From: Gordius sp. MW1
Lineage: Eukaryota > Nematomorpha > Gordioida > Gordea > Gordiidae
Reading direction: 5' to 3'
Length of the DNA stretch: 64,000 bases
NCBI GenBank assembly: GCA_964036665.1
Contig: OZ038533.1
Span: 1,350,001 to 1,414,000, forward strand
Below, in pieces: positions 10,906 through 21,064 of the stretch (position 1 is the first letter of the stretch; each line of letters begins with the position of its first letter). The position numbers and the translations under genes are program-made. The notes under the pieces are model-generated. The model had not been told where the DNA came from and searched no databases. It saw only the letters and a list, made by a program, of their open reading frames with translations.

Positions 10906-11412
10906 TGTGGTAATCGCCGTACGTCTATCTATTCAGTTACTGGTGCGCGTTACACGTCAATCACGTCAAGTCATGTATTGGTGCGCGTTACACGTCAATC
11001 ACGTCAAGTCATGTACTGGTGCGCGTTACACGTCAATCACGTCAGATCATTTACTGGTGCGCGTTATACGTCAATGGGGGAGTTATCAATATTGTTGTTT
11101 TGAAGTTGTGGTGTGTTGTGTTGGTGTGGAGAAACACGATATATAAAAGCTGAAGACAACACACTCAGATTCACTTATCATTTATCCATTTTGATCTCAT
11201 TATATATAACTCTCTCCCACTCGTCAACCTACTTACACCCTCTCCTCATTTTGCACCAATTTAAACGTAGCCATTTTCGCATTTAATACTTCCATAACTT
11301 TTGTCATTTAATTGTAAATTATTTCGTGTAAACTTTCTGTTATCCTTGGAAATTATGTAAGCACTGATTACTTACAATTTAATAATCTATAAAAACATAT
11401 TCGTATATTACA
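10906..11412 (+). repeat. 3' LTR of the Gypsy element
   Basis: 507 bp matching 7781-8286 with about ten differences. It starts TGTGGTAATC and ends TTACA. The duplicated target AAAAG follows at 11413-11417. The preceding AAAGGGGATAA is a plausible plus-strand priming purine tract. Confidence 0.92.
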
Positions 11413-13680
11413 AAAAGAAACATTTTTTAAGCTCTCAGTGAGTCACAATTTGAAAAAAAAATTTAAATCGCATCATAAATGTAGATTATGACATTTGTCA
11501 CCTGGGCGACCGCTAAACTTTCAAAAATCTTAATTACAAAGTTGAAAAACATTTTTTAAGCACTCAGAGAGTCACAATTTGGAAAAAAAATTTAAATCGC
11601 ATCATAAACATAGATTATGACATTTGTCACCTGGGCGACCGCTAAACTTTTAAAAATCTTAATTTCAAAGGTGAAAAACCTTTTTTACGTTCTTAGTGAG
11701 TCACAATTTGAAAAAAAAATTTAAATCGCATCATAAACATAGATTATGACATTTGTCACCTGGACGACCGCTAAACTTTTAAAAATCTTAATTTCAAAGG
11801 TGAAAAACATTTTTTAAGTTCTTAGTGAGTCACAATTTCAAAAAAAATTTAAATCGCATCATAAACATAGATTATGACATTTGCCACCTGGGCGACCGCT
11901 AAACTTTTAAAAATCTTAATTTCAAAGTTGAAAAACATTTTTTAAACTCTTAGTGAGTCAAAATTTGAAAAAAAAATTTAAATCGCATCATAAACAAAGA
12001 TTATGACATTTACCCCATATATATTTATTTAACCACCTGTACAAAATATTTATACATAAAAACTCAAAATGTATATGATAACATGTCAAGTAAAAAATCA
12101 AATATACAATCTCATCTTATTATCGTGCAATCCATCATTTATGCTCAACATGCTTAATTTCTTATAAAACTATAATATAATAAGTTTATAATATACCATG
12201 AGCAAATATTGTAAGTAACTAAAATAGTTTAACAAAAGCAATTCAATCTACTATCTGCTCGAATTTACTGCTCGAGCTCCTGCTAAATATTTTAACAGAT
12301 TTGGCTGCTATCGACTAACCTCTCGAGCATTTTTACATGCTACTGTTAAAACTATGAATCCGGCACATTTGCCAACTGCTCAAACGTTTTATAAAGCGCA
12401 TTTTGGTACATTTAAAAATTATCAAATATATGAAATAAAAGTCATATAAACAACATTTTTTTATTAATTAAAAATATTGTTTTTTATATAACCTTATTTA
12501 AAAGTTATAATATAAGTAAGTATAGGTGTAAGAGTATAATATTATAGCATAATAATAAACGCTTATATTTTGGTTTACTCACCTAGGCTTTGATTTTATT
12601 ATTTGTGTAATAATAATTATATCTATTTATATTGCAATAAGATTTTGATATCATGAAGAGTTTGTTTTGAGAAAGATTAAATATATATTTGAATAATGAA
12701 TCATCTTTCATACATTTTTGATCTTAGAAAAGGTAAAATGAGAATAAAATTGTAATGCAAATTTCACAATAATACATAAAGTAACTTTTATATTTGTTAA
12801 TAGCCATATAGCTTGAGTACATTACAGTAAATGCTGAAAAGATCTAAGAAATAACTACATGTGCACAACAAATTGTAATGCAAATTTGACAATTAAATAA
12901 TGAGTCTTTTATCATAGTTTTTTATATAAAAAGTTAATTTAGATTTTATTAGTGATCTAATTTAAATATACAAATATCATCTTTTTACTTTTAGAAAGCT
13001 ATATATAGTTTATCATGTGTGTAAACAAATACTATCAATTGCTTCTGACAAATGGATATGTGATGAAGGTGATATTGAAATTCCCTACTTGTAGTTCTTA
13101 CTCATTTACATTCAAAATATATGTATGATCATGTAGCTTTGCCACCTTAATTTAATGCATTCAAATGTTCTATTATTAATAATACACCTTAATTGAACAT
13201 CTCATATTCATTTTCTTGAGGTGATATCAAGATATATTACCTCAATATACCATAAATAGCTCTTAATGGTTAAATATTAACTCTGTTAGTTCACATACAT
13301 ACACTTTAGCACATCCATTATTGTTCATAAAATTTATAAATCCACATTTTGCAAAAACCTATAAACATGATTACTGGCAATATTAAATCCATTATTAGTT
13401 AGCTGTTTGATATAATAGTTCCTAACATATTTAGTATGTTGTTATTATATCAACAATAGAATTAAAGTTATCTTTGTTATGAGCAAAATTAGTCACATAG
13501 GGATGCACTTTTAAAGTTAAACTGAAATCTCATTTGTTAATAGTATACTGATACAGTTATAATTGTTGATAGTTGTGGGGGGTTAATTGTTAGAAAAACT
13601 AAATTTTTACATTTAAAAAATGAAATAACTCCAATAACTTGTTACTATAACTTACAGACTGTAATAATTTATAACATTAA

Positions 13681-13968
13681 GTGATGAAAATTATCAGCAA
13701 TAACATATATTGGACACAATCACATAAGTTAAAAACTTTATTGCAAATTAAGACAATCCTTTTTAATATTAACAAAACATCAAAAAATAGTGTTTACAAA
13801 TTGCACAACGTAAATTATGAATATTATATATTGAAAGCACAAGCTATGGGATGTAAAAATGGTGGGAGGCAAGGCAGGAGCAAACTGAGAACTACCAGAG
13901 GCACAATCTATAAGGATTATAAAGTATTTTTTTTAAACTTACAACTATGGGGAGGCTATAAGAAATAA
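13681..13968 (+). CDS. Small open frame inside the nested element, doubtful
   Basis: 95 codons, Lys/Asn-rich, on the strand opposite the FLYWCH frame. No domain is recognised and composition is close to random AT-rich sequence, apart from a short Gly/Arg patch near residue 65. Probably not a gene. Confidence 0.15.
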   Translation: MMKIISNNIYWTQSHKLKTLLQIKTILFNINKTSKNSVYKLHNVNYEYYILKAQAMGCKNGGRQGRSKLRTTRGTIYKDYKVFFLNLQLWGGYKK

Positions 13969-14062
13969 AATTAAATTCTAATAGTTAACTCTAAACTTAC
14001 TTGTTATATTTTCAATGTTGAGGGTCTGCAATGGTGAACATGAAGGAATTTGAAAGGGTAAG

Positions 14063-14302
14063 TTAAGGGAAGCTATAAGAAATAGAATTAAATTTTATAT
14101 CATTACTTCTATGTGGGATATCGTCATGTTGGTGTGTCAGGTTAAATTGGGAATTATGATAAATAGCTCTAGCTCCACATTTTTGGGCCCTACATCTATA
14201 ATATTCCTGCATTTCTTCCCCCACTTTTATATTGACGTATTGAAAATCACCAAATACCAGAATTGGTTTTTGATTTGGGGATAATATAAATTCAATAGAC
14301 AT
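14063..14302 (-). CDS. FLYWCH-type zinc finger protein fragment
   Basis: 79 codons. The order of landmarks matches a FLYWCH finger: a hydrophobic lead (FILSPNQKPILVFGDFQYV), the aromatic-Arg-Cys centre (YYRCRAQKCGARA) and a terminal H-x-H (THQHDD). Spacing Cys-x4-Cys followed by His-x-His is as expected; the usual Trp before Arg-Cys is Tyr. The family binds DNA and often accompanies MULE transposases. The frame is close to the right end of the nested element and reads inwards. It could be an exon of a larger, decayed transposase gene. Confidence 0.6.
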   Translation of the reverse strand: MSIEFILSPNQKPILVFGDFQYVNIKVGEEMQEYYRCRAQKCGARAIYHNSQFNLTHQHDDIPHRSNDIKFNSISYSFP

Positions 14303-14323
14303 GGAATAATGATTAAGCGTAAG

Positions 14324-14425
14324 AAATGTTCAAAATGCGTGGGAATTAACCAAATGTTCAAAATGCGTGGGAATTAACGATCGTTAATAAGTTATTAACG
14401 ATCGTTAATAATCTATTAACGATAT
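14324..14425. repeat. Subterminal direct repeats and palindromes of the nested element
   Basis: A 27-base unit beginning AAATGTTCAAAATGCGTGGG occurs twice (14324-14350, 14352-14378). It is followed by two copies of the palindrome TTAACGATCGTTAA and a third half-copy. Such clusters near an element end commonly bind the transposase; that role is inferred. Confidence 0.6.
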
Positions 14426-14574
14426 AACGTTTGAGTAGTTGGTAATTGAGCATGTAGGAAAACTATTGCACCGAACAGTTAGCTTAGCACTCATTGTGTT
14501 AGCATATTACCCAGGTGTTCGTGCTCGAGTTTTTAGTTGAAGCTGCTTAGCAATTTAACAACTATACACAGGCA

Positions 14575-15085
14575 TTAAATGCTATCAAGTTGAAAAGGGG
14601 AAACAACGGAAAAAGAATTTTATAGATGGATTTTATGTTAGTTTTAAAAGTGGTTATTTATTGTCGAGATAATTTGTTTTTTGTATTATTAGAACAAATA
14701 AAGGACAATTACAAAGTGAGACTTCACATCAACATAATAATGTGTTGTGCTACAATTTTTTAATACCAAATTAGCTTTTTATGTTATCATCTTCTTCACA
14801 CCAGCTTTAATATAATTTAAAATCCAAATTTGGCTGGACAAACTCACATGAATGCTACATTATGTATATAAATCTTTAATCAAATCCAATCAAAAGAAAA
14901 TTACATTTTATTGGTAACTTTATTAAGTGGTATACAAAAAATTACATACACGACTAAAAAAAATATAAAAACGCGCTATGCCTAAAAAAATTTCCTATAA
15001 ATTTGTTCGATATTGGACTAATAAATTTAAAACCCCCCCCCCCCCCCAAAAAAAAAAATAAAATCCTGCGTACGCCCCTGGGTAA
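14575..15085. other. Intergenic AT-rich sequence with a GCGTACGCC relic
   Basis: No gene. A C15A11-like run followed by CCTGCGTACGCCCCTGGG at about 15025-15082 is the end of the same element family seen at 5187 and 25596. Confidence 0.5.
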
Positions 15086-15381
15086 CAGAGACCAGAAAAG
15101 CCCGGCCCCACCCGACCCGTTTGGTTTTAGTGTATTATTTTGTCACTTTTTGATTGTATAATATTCATAAATCATTGTTATTTTCCAAAAAAAAATCCGG
15201 AATAAATTTTTAAATGTTTACAAGTATGTAACAAAATTAATGGTGAGAATTCAAAAATTTTAATTTCGAGCAGGGCGTTTTGGCCGCTCTAATGATTTGG
15301 GAATGGCCAGGCGGACAATTAAATTTAAAAATGGGTCTGGGCCGGGTTCGGGCAGAATAATTTAAACAGATCTGACCTCTA
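15086..15381. mobile_element. GC-rich hAT-like element relic
   Basis: It starts CAGAGACCAG and ends CTGACCTCTA, with CCCGGCCCCACCCGACCCG near the left end and GGGCCGGGTTCGGGC near the right. This matches the design of the well-bounded copy at 46493-47280. No clean 8-bp target duplication remains. Confidence 0.55.
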
Positions 15382-16482
15382 GTAGGTTAATAATTCGAGT
15401 TTTGATGCCATTAAAGCAGTGGGGTATTCCCCCCATCTTTTAATGGGTTAAAATATTATAGTTTAGTTACATCAAAGATTTTGTGACACTTATAAAAAAC
15501 TAGAAACATAATATATACATCCAATTTTTTTGATTTAACTTTTGACAAAATGCGTTAAATTTCCGAATATGATTCTGAAAATTACCCTTAAAAAAAAATT
15601 TGTCTTAACATTCATTTCCCGGTAAAACACCAGACCGCCCCAGGAAGTAGATAACCAAACGATTATTATAATGTTCCTCATTCTATATAATTTTAAAATC
15701 ATTTATCATATTTGTCTAAAATTTTCTGATAGAACCCATCACGGTTTGATAACTAAATTGCCTGCCAAGGCCAGCCAAACCCCATTAATTGCCCAATTCA
15801 CAATGCTGTCCGAACAGCCGGGCCCAAAATTAAATTTCAGAAATTAATTTTGTCTTATTTTAAAAATTTTTTGATCTAATTCTAGAATTTTTATAAATAT
15901 AAAGGTGATAAAAAAAATAGTAAACTAGATAAAAAATCTCATTCTGGTGCACGCCCAGGCCTACTTAAAAATCTCAATTTAGAACGCCTGCCCGACCCCT
16001 TAGCCGAGTGGGCCCAGCAGCGAGCCCGACTTTTTGGTTGTTTATTTTTACTTTTAATTACAAATAAAATGCGGAAAACTTTTTAGCCAGATTCCCCCCC
16101 CCCCCCCCCGTGAAAATCCTGGCTACGCGCCTGCATTAAAGTTATAAGTAATGTAATTCAGTTATATTAGCTGACCTTAAGTACTATATAACTAAAGAAA
16201 GTATATAAATCAAATTTACATTAATATTTAATCATTAATCTTATTATTCTTAATCAATCATTTTATTCTTACCTTATTTTATTCCAATTTATCATATCTG
16301 AATAATTCAATATACATTATCCGAATATTTAATTAAAGATCCGCGTATTCGCGCGAAATATCTGTGTGCTCGAATAATATTATATGCCGAGTTTTTACAT
16401 ATATATCGGAAAAAAAATCAACTGTGAATTAAAGTACAATGATCTTATTAATTTATGCTTGATTTGCCAGCGCAGCTGCGCG
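15382..16482. other. Intergenic with decayed GC-rich repeat words
   Basis: No gene. CCCG-rich fragments at 15620-16030 look like another decayed copy of the GC-rich hAT-like family. A C17 tract with CTGGCTACGCGCC lies at about 16096-16132. Confidence 0.45.
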
Positions 16483-16529
16483 CGCATGCGCATAAGAGAC
16501 TTAGCAGCACATGATCCTGCGCATGCGCA
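16483..16529. promoter_or_regulatory. Two NRF-1-like palindromes (GCGCATGCGC)
   Basis: CGCATGCGCA at 16483-16492 and TGCGCATGCGCA at 16518-16529 stand 35 bases apart in a short GC-rich island within AT-rich DNA. TGCGCATGCGCA is the consensus for NRF-1 and its insect homologue Ewg, usually near transcription starts. PIG-A begins 1.24 kb downstream. That this is its promoter is an inference. Confidence 0.45.
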
Positions 16530-17089
16530 ACCACAACAGTAACAACTAAAGTAAGATTTTTTTCTAAATTACTAAAAAAAAAATATTAGTAGTTAGAGCT
16601 GCTTTAAACACACACGCCCACTCAATCGAACCTTACTATTGACTATAGTTTATATGAAACAAGTAATATTGCTAAAGGGCACGCTGACGCGCCGCTTATA
16701 AAATAAAGGATCAATACTATATTTCATGAGTAAATTGCGTTTTCTTAAAGGTCACTTATCTTTGAATAGGATCTGTTAGTGTTGTTATGCACCGCGACTT
16801 ATAAGGCCTAGGGAGCAATAAACAAGCTTAGTACCATCACTATCAATGGAGTCTATCGTACTTTTTTTTACCCCTTTCCCATGGTCCTATATTAAATTAT
16901 TATGAGGCGAGTGTTTTTATTTTTATCGCACTGCCACATGTGCCGTATTTACTAGCTACATTTCTTAAGCTGACTGCACAGAACAGCCTATAGCCTTTAA
17001 TGACAACAACAACTATAATATCTAATGGCATAACCGAACCTCTATGGCAAAATAATAAACTAACGGTCGGTTTGCACAACATCCACAAA

Positions 17090-17255
17090 CATGGGCGTAG
17101 CCGAGGGGAGGCAGGGAGGGGCGGCTGCCATTCTCTAAAGCCAAAAACTTGTTAAAATATATTAAAATTAGGGCTAAAATTTTGAAAAATTATTATTTTG
17201 CCCCTCCCTAAATCGTTATTACCCACCTCTAATCCCAATGCTGGCTACGCCCATG
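17090..17255. mobile_element. hAT-type MITE, family 1
   Basis: Termini CATGGGCGTAGCCGAG and CTGGCTACGCCCATG. The flanking 8-mers are TCCACAAA (17082-17089) and CCCACAAA (17256-17263), seven of eight matching, which supports an old 8-bp duplication. Confidence 0.85.
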
Positions 17256-17318
17256 CCCACAAAGTCATCAAAAGAAAAAGAAACTAGAATTTATAAAATA
17301 GTTATTTTAACTTAGATG

Positions 17319-17481
17319 TATGGGAGTAGCCAGTGGGAGGCAGGGGGGTTGCTGTCACTCTTCAAATACAGAAATCATTTTTGAACTAATGTAATTACGG
17401 CCATAATAATAGTAAATGATAATTAGTCTCCTCCTTAAATCATTATTGACGATTATAATTACAATTCTGGTTACTCCCATA
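17319..17481. mobile_element. hAT-type MITE, family 1 variant, perfect 8-bp duplication
   Basis: Termini TATGGGAGTAGCCAG and CTGGTTACTCCCATA; the direct repeat CTTAGATG is present at 17311-17318 and 17482-17489. Both termini carry the same changes from the family consensus, pointing to a distinct subfamily. Confidence 0.85.
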
Positions 17482-17767
17482 CTTAGATGCATGCTACCAA
17501 CTTATCTTTATTACGAAGTCTACTTAACTTACAAAAGTTATTGCAAGTAACGAGTAAGTAATTCAGGTTGAATGATAAAGTAGTTATTAGGTGGTGTGAT
17601 ATTAAAGTTTTTTTATAGAATATATTTTCATCAGCTAAAAGTATTACGTATGCAAGGTATCCAAAAATTATATTAAAGTATAAAAAATACTATTCATCAG
17701 GTAGTCTATGAATAATTCTTAGCGAAACGGGGGGGGGGGGCGCGATGTCTTCAATTGACAAAATACC

Positions 17768-19087
17768 ATGAAGCATAGCATATGTATGGTTTCAGATTTT
17801 TTCTATCCTAATTCTGGAGGAGTTGAAAATCATATATATCAATTGTCAACATTTTTAATTAAACAGGGGAACAAAGTTATTGTTGTTACACACAGCTATG
17901 AGGATAGGCAAGGTATTCGATATCTATCAAACGGGCTTAAAGTTTATTATTTACCCTTAATACCTTTTTATAACAGTTGCATTTTACCAACACTATATTC
18001 CACAGCATTCTTAATTAGAAATATTATAGTGAGGGAGAAAATTACTATAGTTCATGGGCATTCAACTTTCTCTGCCTTAGCTTTGGAATCAATTATTCAT
18101 GCTAATTTGCTTAATATTAATACAGTATTTACAGAGCATTCTCTCTTTGGTTTTGCAGATGCTTCATCAATAATTACAAACCAATTACTCAAAATAACAT
18201 TGTGCAATTGTGACCATATTATTTGTGTATCTCATACAGGTAAAGAAAATACCATGTTAAGAGCTTATATAAAACCGGAATTGGTGTCGGTTATCCCAAA
18301 TGCTATAGACACTGCTATTTTTGTACCAAAATATAATAAATTTTTAGAAAAATTAGATAAAATAAATGTAGTAGTAATGAGTAGGTTAGTCCATAGGAAA
18401 GGTATCTCAATGCTTACCCAAATTATACCCTCAATTTGTGAAGAATTTCCTGAAGTTAATTTTATTATTGGAGGTGATGGACCTAAAAGACTGGAATTGG
18501 AAGAGATGAAGGAAAAATATCAATTGGATAATCAAGTGAAAATTTTGGGAGAAATTCAACATAATAATGTCCAGGAAATTTTAAATGATGGACACATATT
18601 TTTAAATACATCTTTAACAGAAGCATTTTGTATAGCTATTTTGGAAGCAGCATCTTGTGGATTGCAAGTGATATCAACGAGGGTTGGTGGTATTCCTGAA
18701 GTGTTGCCAGAAAAGTACATTACTCTCGTTGAACCAAATGTATCCTCATTAATGCAAGGTCTGAGAAATGTTATTATCAATTGTAAAAATTTGAATATAG
18801 CTTCTCCACAAACCTTGCATCAAATAGTTAAAGTAAGTTATTCTTGGGAAAATATAGCTCAAAGGACCAGTACAGTTTATGACGAAGTTTGTGATAAACC
18901 AAAAATTAATCTTAAAGATAAACTTAGAAAATATTACAATACAGGTCCAGTGTGTGGAAAACTATTCTTTTTAATTATATATTTAGATTATTTATTATTA
19001 CTACTATGTGAATATATATTTCCAAGAAAATTTGTAGATATATGTCCAAATTATTCAGTATTAAAAATGAATAAAGATTCAAACTAA
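17768..19087 (+). CDS. PIGA: PIG-A, catalytic subunit of GPI N-acetylglucosaminyltransferase
   Basis: GT4-family glycosyltransferase that moves GlcNAc from UDP-GlcNAc to phosphatidylinositol on the cytosolic face of the ER, the first step of GPI-anchor synthesis, within the GPI-GnT complex. The 439-aa frame begins at the conserved start ICMVSDFFYPNSGGVE (residues 5-20). It includes HSLFGFAD (124-131), VIPNAID (175-181), FIIGGDGPKR (232-241) and the E-x7-E pair E285/E293 in TEAFCIAILEA, then STRVGGIPEVLPE. A transmembrane helix at about 399-417 follows GPVCGKLF. Length is close to the family's (about 440-480), so this ATG is likely the true start. The gene has no intron. All key motifs are intact. 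Confidence 0.97.
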   Translation: MKHSICMVSDFFYPNSGGVENHIYQLSTFLIKQGNKVIVVTHSYEDRQGIRYLSNGLKVYYLPLIPFYNSCILPTLYSTAFLIRNIIVREKITIVHGHSTFSALALESIIHANLLNINTVFTEHSLFGFADASSIITNQLLKITLCNCDHIICVSHTGKENTMLRAYIKPELVSVIPNAIDTAIFVPKYNKFLEKLDKINVVVMSRLVHRKGISMLTQIIPSICEEFPEVNFIIGGDGPKRLELEEMKEKYQLDNQVKILGEIQHNNVQEILNDGHIFLNTSLTEAFCIAILEAASCGLQVISTRVGGIPEVLPEKYITLVEPNVSSLMQGLRNVIINCKNLNIASPQTLHQIVKVSYSWENIAQRTSTVYDEVCDKPKINLKDKLRKYYNTGPVCGKLFFLIIYLDYLLLLLCEYIFPRKFVDICPNYSVLKMNKDSN

Positions 19088-21064
19088 TTCAAATATTGCA
19101 GACTCCATATTTTATAAAGCTCACCCAACTTAAAATATTGCATTAAGATCGTAACAAATTCAAGTTTTACATAAAACATATGTTGATACATAGATTACGG
19201 TAAAGCCCATGCTTAGCATATGGATATTGAAAATCAAGATAATATATTATGTTACACATATGTTATTGAATCTGAATGATAAAAGCTACGCATAGAATCA
19301 ATAAGTTGGTATAAATACACTAAGTTAGAATTTTTTCTTAACCATCATCTGGATCTTTCAATATGACCCCTTTGCCGGGATGTATGTATTCGTAACTAAC
19401 TGTCCTCAATAGAGCTGATAGAATTCATAAAGAGAGAGGAAAAAATCAAAATTTTCGAATGATGAGGATAAAAATAATATTCCTAAATAATGTGGGATAT
19501 TTTGCAAAAATATATCATCCTACCTCTACAAAACCCAACTCACTATTTATCAACAATATGAGTACTATTGTCTTGGTTCACACTCCTCCCAAATGAATGA
19601 TTTTATTTATAACTGAGACCAATTGTGTCACCCAAACTAGCTAACCACGATGAGACACTTTTTTTCCACATCTCCAAACCTCGATCCTGAGTACAATGCC
19701 CAAACTAGAAAACAATGAGAAACTGCAGGTCTTCTTTCCAAAGTCCCAAGGAAGTGTCGTATCCAATATTTATATGCTTATACTATTTGCTTGCATGTTT
19801 TGCTTTTACTTTAATGTCTCCTGCTACTAACAATACTGATCTTTGCTTTGACATACTAACACACTATACCACCTGTAATTGAGATAAGATATATTAAAGC
19901 TGAATAACTTCTGAATTCTTGCACTCTTATCATTTGGGGGAACTATCACAATATTTAAACTCATTTATAAAGAACAAAATGTTTGATGTTTATTGTATTC
20001 TTAAATTGGGAATATTCTACTCAACAGTATGAATCATAGGTTTTAAAATGTTAAATGTGGACAGGACTCTACTAATGAAAATGAATTATTGATTAATCAG
20101 GACTTAAATTTTGAGGAGACTTTTGTATAGTTTTTTTCCAGCAACCCTATATCGTATTTGGTTAGGATTTATCCATCTAACTGATTCTTTACTACATCTC
20201 TTACAATGCAAATTTTCATTTTATAAGTTGAGGAGAATCTCTTTTATTATAGTTTATGCAACCCTTTTTACATCATCTATGATAACATAAACCTTCCTTT
20301 CCAACCTAATCACATGCCATCATAAATCCCTTTAGGATGAGGGTGCCTTGTTTTGCTTAATAAAAGTTTCTATAATGCATGCACCCTTTGATATACTTAT
20401 TAATATTCAGCACCTGCCATCCAAATCAAATGATTAGCCAGAATTGGAGGTTGCCCAATAATTTGAGCTCTATGATAGACTGACCTTGAATTTGACATCA
20501 CATATATTATGTAAAAAAGATGGCTTAGATGAATAGGAGAAGGTTTTTTCAAAATATCGATTAATGTTAACTATTGGCTTGTAATTTTAACTTTATCTCA
20601 TCTATTGGCATGGATAAAAATAACCGGCACATTGATATTTGACAAATAAGAAATAGAAAAACTTTGGAATATTCGTCATCGACATGCTAAAATGATATGA
20701 TTAATAGTAACAGATTTGCTACTGGATAGTAGAATCTTACCTTTCGTTTTTGAACTGAGTGGATGTGTCTCTAATAACTAAATCTGATATATATATAATA
20801 CGTATAAAAGTAGAGAAAATTTTAATTTTAACTGATCTCTATACACGATATTAAAACATAATTGAGATTACATTAATCAATAAATAGGAAAAGGAAATGC
20901 TTGATAAATTTAAAAACTTAAAATGCGCTCGCTTTTGACTTCGATACCTGATCTTTAACTTTCATTATCCATAGTAAACTAACACTAACCCCCCCCCCCC
21001 CCCCCCTTCAAATCTTAACTAATAATATCATTGGTTTTCATAACTGGACGAAATATAAACTATT
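19088..21064. other. Intergenic, about 2 kb, nothing recognised
   Basis: AT-rich with no domain, no splice-compatible conserved exon and no repeat shared with other parts of the window. A C20-like run stands at about 20990-21007, just before the LINE fragment. Confidence 0.5.

Larger units (their letters stand above)
7781..11412 (+). mobile_element. Ty3/Gypsy LTR retrotransposon, internally deleted
   Basis: Two LTRs of 506-507 bp (TG...CA) flank an internal region, with a perfect 5-bp AAAAG duplication outside. The internal region starts directly in the middle of the reverse transcriptase, then runs RNase H and integrase. Gag, protease, the RT catalytic core and any tRNA primer site are absent. 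A purine run (AAAGGGGATAA) precedes the 3' LTR. The element sits inside the reverse 129-bp array of the foldback transposon, so it is younger than that element. With so little LTR divergence the insertion looks recent; it needs helper proteins to move. Confidence 0.93.
7511..12010. repeat. Reverse array of 129-bp units, right arm, split by the Gypsy insertion
   Basis: The word GACATTT followed by (G)CACCTGGGCGACC recurs at 7592, 7721, 11490, 11619, 11748 and 11876, with a last unit edge at 12005. Spacing is 128-129 bp. These are reverse complements of the left-arm units. Six units here against four on the left shows that the arrays change length independently. Confidence 0.9.
12356..14458 (-). 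mobile_element. Nested 2.1-kb DNA element with 8-bp target duplication and FLYWCH finger
   Basis: The direct repeat AAAACTAT lies at 12348-12355 and 14459-14466. Removing the insert and one copy restores the continuous right arm of the foldback element, as the intact left arm proves. The ends share an imperfect inverted repeat of about 30 bp (CCAACTGCTCAAACGTT against CCAACTACTCAAACGTT). Inside are a FLYWCH-type frame on the minus strand (14063-14302) and palindromic subterminal repeats. FLYWCH fingers accompany Mutator-like (MULE) transposases in animals, and 8-9-bp duplications fit MULE or hAT. No transposase core is visible. Assignment to MULE is inferred. Confidence 0.75.
6386..14574. mobile_element. 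Foldback transposon with 8-bp target duplication, carrying two nested insertions
   Basis: The 8-bp direct repeat CACAGGCA occurs at 6386-6393 and 14567-14574. Just inside, the inverted termini read TATAGTTGTTAAATTGCTA on both ends. The left arm (6394-7357) has about 450 bp of single-copy arm, then four head-to-tail 129-bp units. The right arm repeats all of this in reverse complement (7511-14566) but is interrupted by a Gypsy element (7781-11412) and a 2.1-kb DNA element (12356-14458). A 150-bp centre (7358-7510) separates the arms. Removing the insertions leaves about 2.4 kb with no transposase gene. The architecture resembles Drosophila FB/Galileo foldback elements; the 8-bp duplication fits hAT or P superfamilies. 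The superfamily is an inference. Confidence 0.9.

Noticed and set aside
6851..12010. CRISPR-like regular spacing
   Set aside because: Units are contiguous 129-bp repeats without unique spacers, in an animal genome.
6386..14574. A Maverick/Polinton, suggested by very long inverted repeats
   Set aside because: No polymerase B, capsid or integrase of that type; the arms contain tandem arrays; target duplications of Polintons are 6 bp, here 8.
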